From the NCBI GenBank assembly GCA_023428645.1, contig JAEYXD010000203.1, forward strand, positions 1 to 5,209: a stretch of DNA of 5,209 bases, written 5' to 3'. The notes beneath the pieces were generated by a model. The model ran no database searches. It saw nothing but the letters and a program-made list of their open reading frames with translations, and was not told the origin of the DNA. The position numbers and the translations under genes were made by a program. This document shows, piece by piece, positions 1-5,195 of this stretch (the first letter of the stretch is position 1; every line of letters starts with the position of its first letter). Origin of the DNA: Pseudomonadota bacterium. Lineage in GTDB: Bacteria > Pseudomonadota > Gammaproteobacteria > Steroidobacterales > Steroidobacteraceae.

Positions 1-1192
1 CGACGCGCTCACGCCATGGCTCATCGCGCGGCAGGAGCAGCGCCTTGTCACTTTGCGTGAACGTCGCGGCCGTCGCGCGACACAAGCGCTCGTCCTTGCG
101 CGCCTGCAGCTCCACCTCGATGTCGTCCGTGATCATCACGTCGGCACGACCCGCCGCGATCTCATCGAAGATCGTGCGATTATCCGGGTGCAGCGTGACT
201 CGCGCGGCCCGCAGCCGCTCGCGTACGAACCGCTCGTTCGTGCCACCGGGATTGACGATGACACGCACGGCGGGCCGGTCGATTTCCGCGAGCGTGTCGA
301 ACTCCGCTTGCCTGCCGCAGCGGACGATCGGCGTCTTGCCGCCGCGATGATAGGCCGACGAGAAGGCGGCCTCCGCGGCGCGCTCCGCGGTGATGCTGAT
401 GCCGCTCATGGCCACATCGAAACGGCCCGCGCGGTAGTCGTCCATCAAGGTCGACCAGGTCGTGCGAATGAAGCGCGGCGTAGCGCCGAGGCTGCGCGCC
501 AGGTCGGCTGCGCCACTCACGTCGATACCGCTCAACACGCCGCCGCGCTCCAGACTGAACGGCGCGTAATCGCCCGTCATGCCGACGCGCACGATGCCGC
601 TCGCCTCGATTCGCTGCAGCGTCGGCGCTGGTACGCGGCGCAGCGCGCCGAGCGCATCGATCAGCGCCCGCGCACGCTCACCATCGACGCCCGCGGTGAC
701 GAAGCGCGCCGCCATGGCGCCGTAGGCATTCGCGAAGTCCGCTCGCTCGAGCTCCGGCATTGCCAGATAGATCGCGATCAAGAGCTCGCGGCCGATGCGA
801 TCGAGCGCGGGGCGCAGCTCCGAATTCAAATCCCGCAACGGTTGCGTCGGCGCCGGCGGCTCGGCGAGCACACGCTGTTGAAGATGTCGCGCAAGCTCGA
901 TCTGCAACGAGAACAAGCGCCGCGATGCCGCGCTCTCGATGCCGAGCTGCTCGGCCTGTCGCACGGTTGCCTCGAGGACCTGTTCCTCGCGCGCCACGTC
1001 CTGAATCGGCAGGCGATGTCGTTGCTTCCATTGCCCGACCGGCCGCATCAACTCGACGCGCTCGACCATCAGCGCGATGACGCGCTCGACCTGGTCGCGC
1101 GGCGATTCGAAGCGGGCCTGCCCGTGAGCGAGGGAGGCGAATACCAAGGATGCGAACAGCGCGAAACGCGCCCATGAGGCTGCGGCAATCAT
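1..1192 (-). CDS. Exported bifunctional chorismate mutase (AroQ-gamma) / cyclohexadienyl dehydratase (PheC) fusion, 3' end cut by window
   Basis: I translated this frame by hand; 397 codons are open from the ATG at 1192 to the left edge, with no stop in the window. Residues 1-26 form a signal peptide with a hydrophobic core (FALFASLVFASLA), so the product should be periplasmic. Residues ~30-185 match the AroQ-gamma chorismate mutase fold: R45, K56 (in GQWKQRH) and R68 (in DVAREEQ) have the spacing of the known active-site residues, followed by FSLQIELARHLQ around residue 100. Residues ~199-397 match PheC, a solute-binding-protein-derived dehydratase: RVGMTGDYAPF, YRAGRFDVAMSG, GGKTPIVRC (K286), VNPGGTNE (E320, corresponding to the likely catalytic Glu recalled from the Pseudomonas enzyme) and DKALLLPRDE. 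It would turn chorismate into prephenate, then phenylpyruvate, or arogenate into phenylalanine. Probably only about 15-30 C-terminal residues are missing. No strong ribosome site precedes the ATG; an upstream in-frame TTG at about 1228 is an alternative start. The family calls are strong; activity of both domains is inferred. Confidence 0.9.
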   Translation of the reverse strand, partial: MIAAASWARFALFASLVFASLAHGQARFESPRDQVERVIALMVERVELMRPVGQWKQRHRLPIQDVAREEQVLEATVRQAEQLGIESAASRRLFSLQIELARHLQQRVLAEPPAPTQPLRDLNSELRPALDRIGRELLIAIYLAMPELERADFANAYGAMAARFVTAGVDGERARALIDALGALRRVPAPTLQRIEASGIVRVGMTGDYAPFSLERGGVLSGIDVSGAADLARSLGATPRFIRTTWSTLMDDYRAGRFDVAMSGISITAERAAEAAFSSAYHRGGKTPIVRCGRQAEFDTLAEIDRPAVRVIVNPGGTNERFVRERLRAARVTLHPDNRTIFDEIAAGRADVMITDDIEVELQARKDERLCRATAATFTQSDKALLLPRDEPWRERV

Positions 1193-1242
1193 CCGCGTAA
1201 GATGCGATGCGTCCGGCTTCGGGCGCAAGTGACACGCCGCGG

Positions 1243-1303
1243 GGGCCGCCGCCCTGCGGCCCTGGGGTCAAGCCCCAGAATCAAGCCCCGGGATCAACCC
1301 GGG
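1243..1303 (-). terminator. Cluster of three short GC hairpins between the 79-residue gene and the fusion gene
   Basis: Three adjacent perfect stems are visible: 7 bp (GGGCCGC 1243-1249 with GCGGCCC 1256-1262), 6 bp (1262-1267 with 1273-1278) and 6 bp (1287-1292 with 1298-1303). There is no T-tract after any of them on the minus strand, so this is not a standard intrinsic terminator. It may be a weak or factor-dependent terminator, or simply a structured leader for the fusion gene. The stems are seen; the function is a guess. Confidence 0.3.
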
Positions 1304-1308
1304 ATCAA
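1259..1308. repeat. Four-unit degenerate tandem repeat (~13 bp)
   Basis: Read on the minus strand, four consecutive units begin with TTGA and continue with a G/C-rich tail: TTGATCCCGGG (1308-1298), TTGATCCCGGGGC (1297-1285), TTGATTCTGGGGC (1284-1272) and TTGACCCCAGGGC (1271-1259). The first unit contains the TGA stop codon of the upstream 79-residue gene. The units also fold locally, because CCCGGG at 1287-1292 pairs with CCCGGG at 1298-1303, and CTGGGG at 1262-1267 pairs with CCCCAG at 1273-1278, each with a 5-nt loop. Its role is unknown; it could slow or end transcription between the two minus-strand genes. Confidence 0.75.
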
Positions 1309-1544
1309 ACCTTGAGCGGCGCGACGATATCGAGCAAACGGCTGAACAGCGTCGGCTTCAGACCTTCGACGTGCAGCGTGCCGCGCGGCAGCGAAATGTC
1401 TCTCAGGTTCAAACGAAAGTCCGCTGTGTCGTCTTCTTCGAACCAAATCGCAGCGTTCGCCTGTTTCATGGGCCGCGCTGCCGCAGCCGGGCGCTGCGCT
1501 GACACTTCACGCCGTGATGCATTGGGCGGAACCGCTGCGCTCAT
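1305..1544 (-). CDS. Small uncharacterised protein (79 aa)
   Basis: I do not recognise this protein. The start at 1544 was chosen because GGAGA (1555-1551) sits 6 nt before its ATG, an excellent ribosome site; the frame is open further upstream to an ATG at 1619, but the arginine-rich extension has no comparable site. The first ~25 residues are Ala/Arg/Pro-rich and look disordered. The remainder reads like a compact domain: NAAIWFEEDDTADFRLNLRD, then ISLPRGTLHVEGLKPTLFSR and LLDIVAPLKV. There is no signal peptide or membrane segment, so it is probably cytoplasmic. It lies 112 nt upstream of the chorismate mutase/dehydratase gene on the same strand, with a repeat-filled, hairpin-rich spacer between them, so co-transcription is possible but uncertain. 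Its stop codon falls inside the first unit of that tandem repeat. A shadow frame exists on the opposite strand but lacks any domain-like pattern. Confidence 0.6.
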   Translation of the reverse strand: MSAAVPPNASRREVSAQRPAAAARPMKQANAAIWFEEDDTADFRLNLRDISLPRGTLHVEGLKPTLFSRLLDIVAPLKV

Positions 1545-1766
1545 CGAAACTCTCCGTGCGATCGGGAAGGGCGATGCAGGGTAGAGCAAGCGCATGCGGC
1601 GTCTCGTGAGGCACATCACGTTCGCGCCGCGGCGAAGCGATAAATATCCGCAGGACGACGCGTGCGAGGTCGCGCGTTGCGCGCGTCGCGCGAAATTGGT
1701 TCAGTATGGTTTGCTTATGTTCAGCGCATGTCGCATGCCCCCGACGCCACGCCCTGCGAGCACTCG
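1545..1766. other. Divergent intergenic region, promoters not resolved
   Basis: This gap separates the minus-strand 79-aa gene from the plus-strand lipoprotein gene, so it should hold promoters in both directions. The only AT-richer patches are GATAAATATCC near 1639-1649, which offers TATTTA as a possible -10 for the minus strand, and AATTGGTTCAGTATGG with TTATGT near 1695-1720 for the plus strand. Neither has a convincing -35 partner at 16-18 nt. A run alternating G and C (about 1671-1692) is nearly self-complementary. No gene is seen. Confidence 0.35.
1551..1555 (-). promoter_or_regulatory. Shine-Dalgarno site of the 79-aa gene
   Basis: The minus strand reads GGAGA here (part of GGAGAG), 6 nt upstream of the ATG at 1544-1542. 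This is the best ribosome-binding sequence in the left half of the window and it decides the start of the small gene against the longer in-frame options. Confidence 0.65.
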
Positions 1767-2237
1767 ATGATGCCTACGTTGCGATTCGCCCTGATGCTGG
1801 CCGCCGCGCTGCTCGCGTCGTGCTCGAAGGCGCCCGCGCCCACGCCGACAACCCGGCCGGCACAAGCACCGTCCATTCCCGAGCTGCCGAATGAAGGCGC
1901 GGACGTTTTGCGCGGCCGGCTCCCCGTGGGCGGAATGCGGGTCGAATATGCGGCACAGCTCGACGCCGGTCAGTTGACGCGCATCATCGAGCATCGTCAG
2001 AACGAGACCGCGACGCTCGCGGGCGAGTACGAATTCAAAGGCGCGCGCCTGCTGCACTATCGCGGCGCGAAGCTCGGCGAGCCCGCGGAGCTCGACTTGC
2101 GATTCGACTTGCAAGGCGTGCTGCAAGCGGGCGGCGGGCCGCACGTCAGCGAGGAGGATATTCGGGCGATCCACGGACGCGCGCAGTTGCTACGCAGTCT
2201 GGCGCTGGCGCAGAGGGATACGCGGATGCATCGGTAG
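1767..2237 (+). CDS. Uncharacterised lipoprotein (156 aa)
   Basis: The product has a textbook lipoprotein signal: MMPTLRFALMLAAALLASC, with one Arg, a hydrophobic core and the lipobox LASC. The Cys would be residue 19 from the first ATG (1767), or 18 from the adjacent ATG (1770). Ser follows the Cys, so in a proteobacterium it would be expected in the outer membrane. A Pro/Ala/Thr-rich linker of about 25 residues comes next. The folded part includes GGMRVEYAAQLDAGQLTRII, YEFKGARLLHYRGAKLGE and DLRFDLQGVLQAGG, and it ends in a basic helix around RAQLLRSLALAQR. I cannot name the family. The frame is open back to an ATG at 1662, but starts before 1767 would bury the signal peptide. There is only a weak ribosome site (GCGAG) upstream. 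It converges on the histidine kinase gene across a palindromic repeat cluster, and its envelope location fits with, but does not prove, a link to that envelope-stress system. Confidence 0.75.
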   Translation: MMPTLRFALMLAAALLASCSKAPAPTPTTRPAQAPSIPELPNEGADVLRGRLPVGGMRVEYAAQLDAGQLTRIIEHRQNETATLAGEYEFKGARLLHYRGAKLGEPAELDLRFDLQGVLQAGGGPHVSEEDIRAIHGRAQLLRSLALAQRDTRMHR

Positions 2238-2264
2238 TGGAATTGGGATTGTGATTCGAAGTCA

Positions 2265-2430
2265 GGAGGGCCCCCTCCCTAACCCTCCCCCCCCGCTGCG
2301 CGGGGGAGGGAATGAAGGCAGCAGTCCTATCTCTCTCCGCTGCGCGGGAAGGGAATGAATCAGGCAGCGGTCCTAACCCTCCCCGCTGAGCAGTCCCCGC
2401 TGCGCAGGGAAGGGATGAATCAGGCGGCGG
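2265..2430. repeat. Cluster of GC-rich palindromic repeat units between convergent genes
   Basis: Three main copies share a core GCTGCGC (2295-2301, 2339-2345, 2399-2405) flanked by C-rich and G-rich arms, followed by an ATGAA-containing tail. The first can form a strong hairpin: CCCTCCCC...CGC pairs with GCGGGGGAGGG around loop TGC, with three unpaired C on the left arm. A shortened extra core, GCTGAGC, lies at 2385-2391. The tails of copies 2 and 3 are 15/16 identical (ATGAATCAGGCAGCGG at 2355-2370 and ATGAATCAGGCGGCGG at 2415-2430); copy 1 has a 3-nt deletion there. A further small inverted repeat, GGAGGG/CCCTCC, sits at 2265-2278. Copy 3 includes the last codons and stop of the kinase gene. 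Lying between convergent genes, the cluster may end transcription from both sides, although no T-tract follows the stems. Confidence 0.8.
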
Positions 2431-3766
2431 TGGGCAGCGTGATTTCCACGCTCAAGCCGCCGCCCTCGCGATTGCGCGCTTTCACCTCACCGCCATACAT
2501 GTTGACGATGCGCGAGGTGATCGCAAGACCGAGCCCGGTGCCGCCGGAGTCGCGGTCGCGCGATTCAGCGACGCGGTGGAACGGCTCGAAGATCTTCGTA
2601 AGCTCGGTTTCCGGCACGCCGGGGCCGTGATCTTCGATCACGATGCAGGTGTCGCCGCCGTTGCGCGTCATCGCGACCTCGACGGCCGTGCCTTCGCGCG
2701 TGAACCTGACCGCATTGCGCAGCACGTTCTCGATCGCGCTCCTCATCAGATCGTGGTCGCCCTCGATCTCGACACTCAGCATCGGCGTCCACTCGACGTT
2801 CTTGTTGGCTGCGTTCGCCTCGATGCGCGCGTCCTCGACGACTTCCGTCAGCAGCGTCGTGAGGTCGATCGGAACGCGCGCGAGCGCGGGCTCCATCGCG
2901 CGCAGATGCGACAGCTGCAGCATCTGGCCGATGATGACATCCAGGCGCTCGGCTTCCAGCTCGATTCGATCGTACTGGCGCGCGGCATCGCTGCCACGGC
3001 GCGCGAGGCTGAGCGCGACGCGCAACCGCGCGAGCGGCGAGCGCAGCTCGTGCGACAAGGCGCGCAGCAGGGATTCCTTGGATGCGATCAGCGTGCGGAC
3101 GTGATCCGCCATCGTGTCGAAGTCGCGGGCGAGCACGCCGAGCTCGTCGTGGCGGCGTGAGAACTCTTCGCCGACACGGGAATCCAGATTGCCGGCCGCG
3201 AGCGACCGCACGCTCGACTGCAAGCGCTCGACCGGCTTGCTCACGTAGTGCGCGAGCCACCAGCACACGAGCCCGCTGATGCCCAAAGCGAACGCGAGCA
3301 GCATCGCGCGCACGTCGGGCGTGTTGAGCATGTCCCAGGGGGCGAGCGACGAATCGACGAGCACCGTGTAGACGCTGTCGTCGCGATCGAAGAACTGCGG
3401 CGTCAAGAGCAGCGGGTTCGGCTCGCGGTCGCGCGGCACGCCCTTGCTCAACAAGCCCGCGCGCTCGAGACGGCGCACGTAGCTTTGCAGGCGGTCGGGA
3501 AGCGTGCGGCCGAGAATATCCACGCCGGTGTAATCGACGACATAGATCCGCCGGCCGAGGTACTTGTCCTGCGCCTCGTCGATCCAGGCGCGCATGCCTT
3601 CGACGCCGTCCTGATGCAGTCGCGCGGACGCCTGCTGCGCGAGCTCCGTCGTGTCGAGCGTGCGAACCGTGCTGAACCGATACCAGGCGACCGCTGCCGT
3701 CGAGAGCAGTACCAGCAGCATCGCCGCCCAGAACGACAAGAAAATGCGCAGGAACAGGGTCTTCAC
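2420..3766 (-). CDS. cpxA: CpxA-like envelope-stress sensor histidine kinase
   Basis: This 448-residue inner-membrane kinase would autophosphorylate on His and pass the phosphate to the neighbouring regulator. Segments in order: membrane helix at ~7-29, periplasmic sensor ~30-153, second membrane helix ~154-174, HAMP ~175-226, HisKA with H239 in LSHELRSPLARLR, and an HATPase_c domain with N box ENVLRNAVRF (N347, N351), G1 box EDHGPGVPE (D379) and G2 box GGTGLGLAI (~408-416). The ESRDRDSGGTGLGLAI stretch, the layout and the length (E. coli CpxA is about 457 residues) point to the CpxA branch of the EnvZ/OmpR-linked kinases. All catalytic boxes are intact. The start is GTG at 3766-3764, overlapping the regulator stop as GTGA, which implies translational coupling. 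The stop lies in a repeat copy. The sensor part is much less alike to CpxA than the catalytic part, so the stimulus may differ. No cpxP-like gene is visible next to it. Confidence 0.9.
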   Translation of the reverse strand: MKTLFLRIFLSFWAAMLLVLLSTAAVAWYRFSTVRTLDTTELAQQASARLHQDGVEGMRAWIDEAQDKYLGRRIYVVDYTGVDILGRTLPDRLQSYVRRLERAGLLSKGVPRDREPNPLLLTPQFFDRDDSVYTVLVDSSLAPWDMLNTPDVRAMLLAFALGISGLVCWWLAHYVSKPVERLQSSVRSLAAGNLDSRVGEEFSRRHDELGVLARDFDTMADHVRTLIASKESLLRALSHELRSPLARLRVALSLARRGSDAARQYDRIELEAERLDVIIGQMLQLSHLRAMEPALARVPIDLTTLLTEVVEDARIEANAANKNVEWTPMLSVEIEGDHDLMRSAIENVLRNAVRFTREGTAVEVAMTRNGGDTCIVIEDHGPGVPETELTKIFEPFHRVAESRDRDSGGTGLGLAITSRIVNMYGGEVKARNREGGGLSVEITLPTAA

Positions 3767-4491
3767 GCGCGCGGCTCGCCTCGGCCGTCGCTGGTCGCGA
3801 TCAGCACATAGCCCGCGCCGCGGATGCTGCGGATTTCCGGCAAGCCGTTTTCGCCGAGGCCGAGCTTGCGGCGCAGGTTGCTGACGTGCGTATCGATGCT
3901 GCGGTCATAAGGCGTGAGGCGGCGGCCGAGCACCCGCTCGGTGAGCGATTCGCGCGATTGCACCTGGCCGACCGAGCGCATCAGGACTTCGAGCAGGCGC
4001 AGCTCGGTGCCCGTGAGGCGGACGGATTGGCCGTTCAGCGTCACGTCGAAGGTCGCCGGGTCCAGGCGCAACGGACCGACGCTCACCGGGCTGTTCGGCG
4101 TATCCGTGTCGCGCGACGAAAAGCGGCGCAGTACCGCGCGCACGCGGGCGACGAGCTCGCGCGGATTGAACGGTTTCGCGAGGTAGTCATCCGCGCCGAG
4201 CTCGAGTCCGACGATGCGATCGACGTCCGCGCCATGAGCCGTCAGCATCACGACGGGGACCGACAGCGAGTGCCGCAGCCGGCGCAGCACCTCGAAGCCG
4301 CTCAAGGACGGCAGCATCACGTCGAGGATCACGAGATCGTAGGGATGCGCCTGGTCGGTCAATCGTTCGAGCGCCTCGGCACCGTCGCGCACGACGGAAA
4401 CCTGGAACCCTTCGCCGGTCAGGTATTCAGTGAGCATCTGACCGAGCTCGCGGTCATCGTCCACGATCAGCAATGAAGCCGGCATTGTCAT
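3763..4491 (-). CDS. cpxR: CpxR-like response regulator (OmpR family)
   Basis: This 242-residue cytoplasmic transcription factor is the partner of the kinase encoded immediately downstream. The receiver domain (~1-120) has the acidic pair D11/D12 in LLIVDDDREL, the phosphoacceptor D57 in VILDVMLP, T84 in VMLTAHG and K106 in DDYLAKPFNPRELVAR. The winged-helix DNA-binding domain (~133-235) carries LTGTELRLLEVL, VLGRRLTPYDRSIDTHVSNL and IRGAGYVLI. The VLG(R/K)RLTP(Y/F)DR segment is characteristic of CpxR as opposed to OmpR or PhoB. The ATG at 4491 was chosen because GGTGA lies about 8 nt upstream; a second ATG is at 4485. The frame runs open upstream to 4698, but that extension is not receiver-like and would cover the promoter. 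All phosphorylation residues are present, so it should be functional. The first gene of a two-gene operon, it ends in GTGA shared with the kinase start. Confidence 0.93.
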   Translation of the reverse strand: MTMPASLLIVDDDRELGQMLTEYLTGEGFQVSVVRDGAEALERLTDQAHPYDLVILDVMLPSLSGFEVLRRLRHSLSVPVVMLTAHGADVDRIVGLELGADDYLAKPFNPRELVARVRAVLRRFSSRDTDTPNSPVSVGPLRLDPATFDVTLNGQSVRLTGTELRLLEVLMRSVGQVQSRESLTERVLGRRLTPYDRSIDTHVSNLRRKLGLGENGLPEIRSIRGAGYVLIATSDGRGEPRA

Positions 4492-4545
4492 TTCGCTTTC
4501 ACCCGAAACTTGTTGTTGTCCTGCGACGCGCAGCGAGCGCCGGAC

Positions 4546-4577
4546 CTTGGCATATAGAACTTCGGCCAGGTGCCAAG
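4546..4577. promoter_or_regulatory. 7-bp inverted repeat overlapping the cpxRA promoter region
   Basis: CTTGGCA (4546-4552) and TGCCAAG (4571-4577) are exact reverse complements separated by 18 nt, so the arm centres are 25 nt apart, about two and a half helical turns. The arms cover both candidate promoter hexamers. It could be an operator for a dimeric regulator; the GGCA/TGCC core is too common to name one. Chance occurrence cannot be excluded. Confidence 0.3.
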
Positions 4578-4579
4578 AA
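4549..4579 (-). promoter_or_regulatory. Candidate promoter of the cpxR-cpxA operon
   Basis: On the minus strand TTCTTG (4579-4574) and TATATG (4556-4551) are separated by 17 nt. Overlapping alternatives are TTGGCA (4576-4571), a better -35, with TATGCC (4554-4549) at 16 nt. Either would give a leader of roughly 50-60 nt before the ATG at 4491. This is the most AT-rich patch upstream of the operon, but each pairing has one weak hexamer, so the call is tentative. Confidence 0.35.
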
Positions 4580-4808
4580 TGGTAAACGCGGCGCCAGAAT
4601 CTTCGTCGGCGCGCCGCATGTTCTGCAGCACCAGCCACCCCCGAGCAGGCGCCATTCTCGCGTTCGAATCGGCCTGGTGTCGATGCCGGCCCGGTCATGA
4701 ATTCAACTACGCATCCGGTGCCTCGAAGACAGGCGGGAGGCGCGCGTCATACGTTATGGAGTCGTCGCATGTCGCAGGTTTGTTAGGCTCACCACCCAGC
4801 GCTTCGAT

Positions 4809-4813
4809 GAGGT
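4809..4813 (+). promoter_or_regulatory. Shine-Dalgarno site of the tail-anchored protein gene
   Basis: GAGGT ends 6 nt before the ATG at 4820, good spacing and match. It supports this start and the reality of the short gene against the longer overlapping frame that begins at 4570. Confidence 0.65.
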
Positions 4814-4819
4814 CCCCTT

Positions 4820-5125
4820 ATGGCCGTTCCCTGGCTACAAATCGTGCAGCTCGTGCCCTCGATCGTCGATGTGTCGCGCGAGCTCCTGAAAAAGAACAAG
4901 CAGCCGCTCGTGGACCCTGGCGTCCCCTTGGGGCCGAACGCGCTCCAGGAGCGCATCGCGGCTCTCGAGGAGAACGAGCGGCGGCAGTCGGAATTGGTCA
5001 GTCAGATGGCGGAGCAACTCGCCACGCTCGCGAAGCTCGCCGTCGAGCTGCGGACCCGGGTGTTGTGGCTCACGGCCGCGACCGCGATCGCGATCGTCAT
5101 TGCGGTGGTTGCGCTGTTCGTGTGA
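4820..5125 (+). CDS. Small coiled-coil protein with C-terminal membrane anchor (101 aa)
   Basis: I do not recognise a named family. The N-terminal ~25 residues (MAVPWLQIVQLVPSIVDVSR) look like an amphipathic helix, followed by a basic stretch ELLKKNK and a short Pro/Gly linker (~30-40). Residues ~41-80 form a predicted coiled coil with heptad-like Leu/Ile/Val spacing (ALQERIAALEENERRQSEL, then QLATLAKLAVELRTR). Residues ~82-101 are a single hydrophobic helix (LTAATAIAIVIAVVALFV) ending at the C-terminus. There is no N-terminal signal peptide, so the likely arrangement is a tail-anchored inner-membrane protein with its coiled coil in the cytoplasm. The ATG has a good ribosome site (GAGGT). The gene is transcribed away from the cpxR-cpxA operon and could share regulatory DNA with it, which is only inference. 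A structural or assembly role is possible, but no function can be assigned. Confidence 0.75.
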   Translation: MAVPWLQIVQLVPSIVDVSRELLKKNKQPLVDPGVPLGPNALQERIAALEENERRQSELVSQMAEQLATLAKLAVELRTRVLWLTAATAIAIVIAVVALFV

Positions 5126-5156
5126 ACGCGGGGTCAGTGAAGGAATAACTGTATAT

Positions 5157-5195
5157 GCCCCTCCCCAGCCCTCCCCCGCTGCGCGGGGGAGGGGA
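5157..5195. repeat. Dispersed copy of the GC-rich palindromic repeat
   Basis: CCCTCCCCCGC (5169-5179) pairs perfectly over 11 bp with GCGGGGGAGGG (5183-5193) around the loop TGC. The core and arms match the first unit of the cluster at 2283-2310, without the three extra C. A second C-rich run, CCCCTCCCC, precedes it. It lies 43 nt after the stop of the tail-anchored protein gene and may help end its transcription, although no T-tract follows. Confidence 0.75.

Larger units (their letters stand above)
4492..4819. other. 328-bp intergenic region between divergent cpxR and the tail-anchored protein gene
   Basis: No gene is supported here. The part near cpxR (about 4545-4590) holds the candidate promoter, the inverted repeat and one GTAAA (4582-4586). 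GCCAA lies 5 nt before that GTAAA, which vaguely resembles the CpxR box GTAAA-N5-GTAAA. The right part (about 4590-4800) is GC-rich with a short mixed patch, CATACGTTATGG (4749-4759 region) and TTTGTTAGG, that might include the promoter of the plus-strand gene, but no clear -35/-10 pair is seen. Open frames crossing it have no domain-like composition. Confidence 0.5.

Noticed and set aside
53..1177. Long plus-strand open frame (374 codons)
   Set aside because: It lies opposite the minus-strand chorismate mutase/dehydratase gene, whose frame shows clear family motifs throughout. Its Arg/Ala/His-rich product is typical of an antisense frame in high-GC DNA.
678..1271. Minus-strand open frame of 197 codons overlapping the fusion gene
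   Set aside because: It is in a different frame from the one carrying the signal peptide and AroQ motifs, and its Arg/Ala/Gly-rich composition shows no domain.
1193..1304. Phenylalanine-type attenuator before the fusion gene
   Set aside because: Hairpins are present, but I see no short leader peptide with clustered Phe codons and no T-tract.
1662..1766. Upstream start for the lipoprotein gene
   Set aside because: Starting at 1662 or 1728 would place 14-35 non-hydrophobic residues before a clear lipoprotein signal peptide.
2265..2430. CRISPR-like array
   Set aside because: The copies are unevenly spaced (44, 46 and 14 nt between cores), degenerate and lack unique spacers of constant length; they fit REP-like palindromes.
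4492..4698. N-terminal extension of the response regulator up to 4698
   Set aside because: Receiver domains start close to LLIVDDD; the extension is unlike any receiver sequence and would cover the probable promoter.
4570..5148. Plus-strand open frame of 192 codons covering the tail-anchored protein gene
   Set aside because: Its composition is low-complexity Arg/Ala. The 101-codon frame inside it has a ribosome site, a coiled-coil pattern and a membrane helix.
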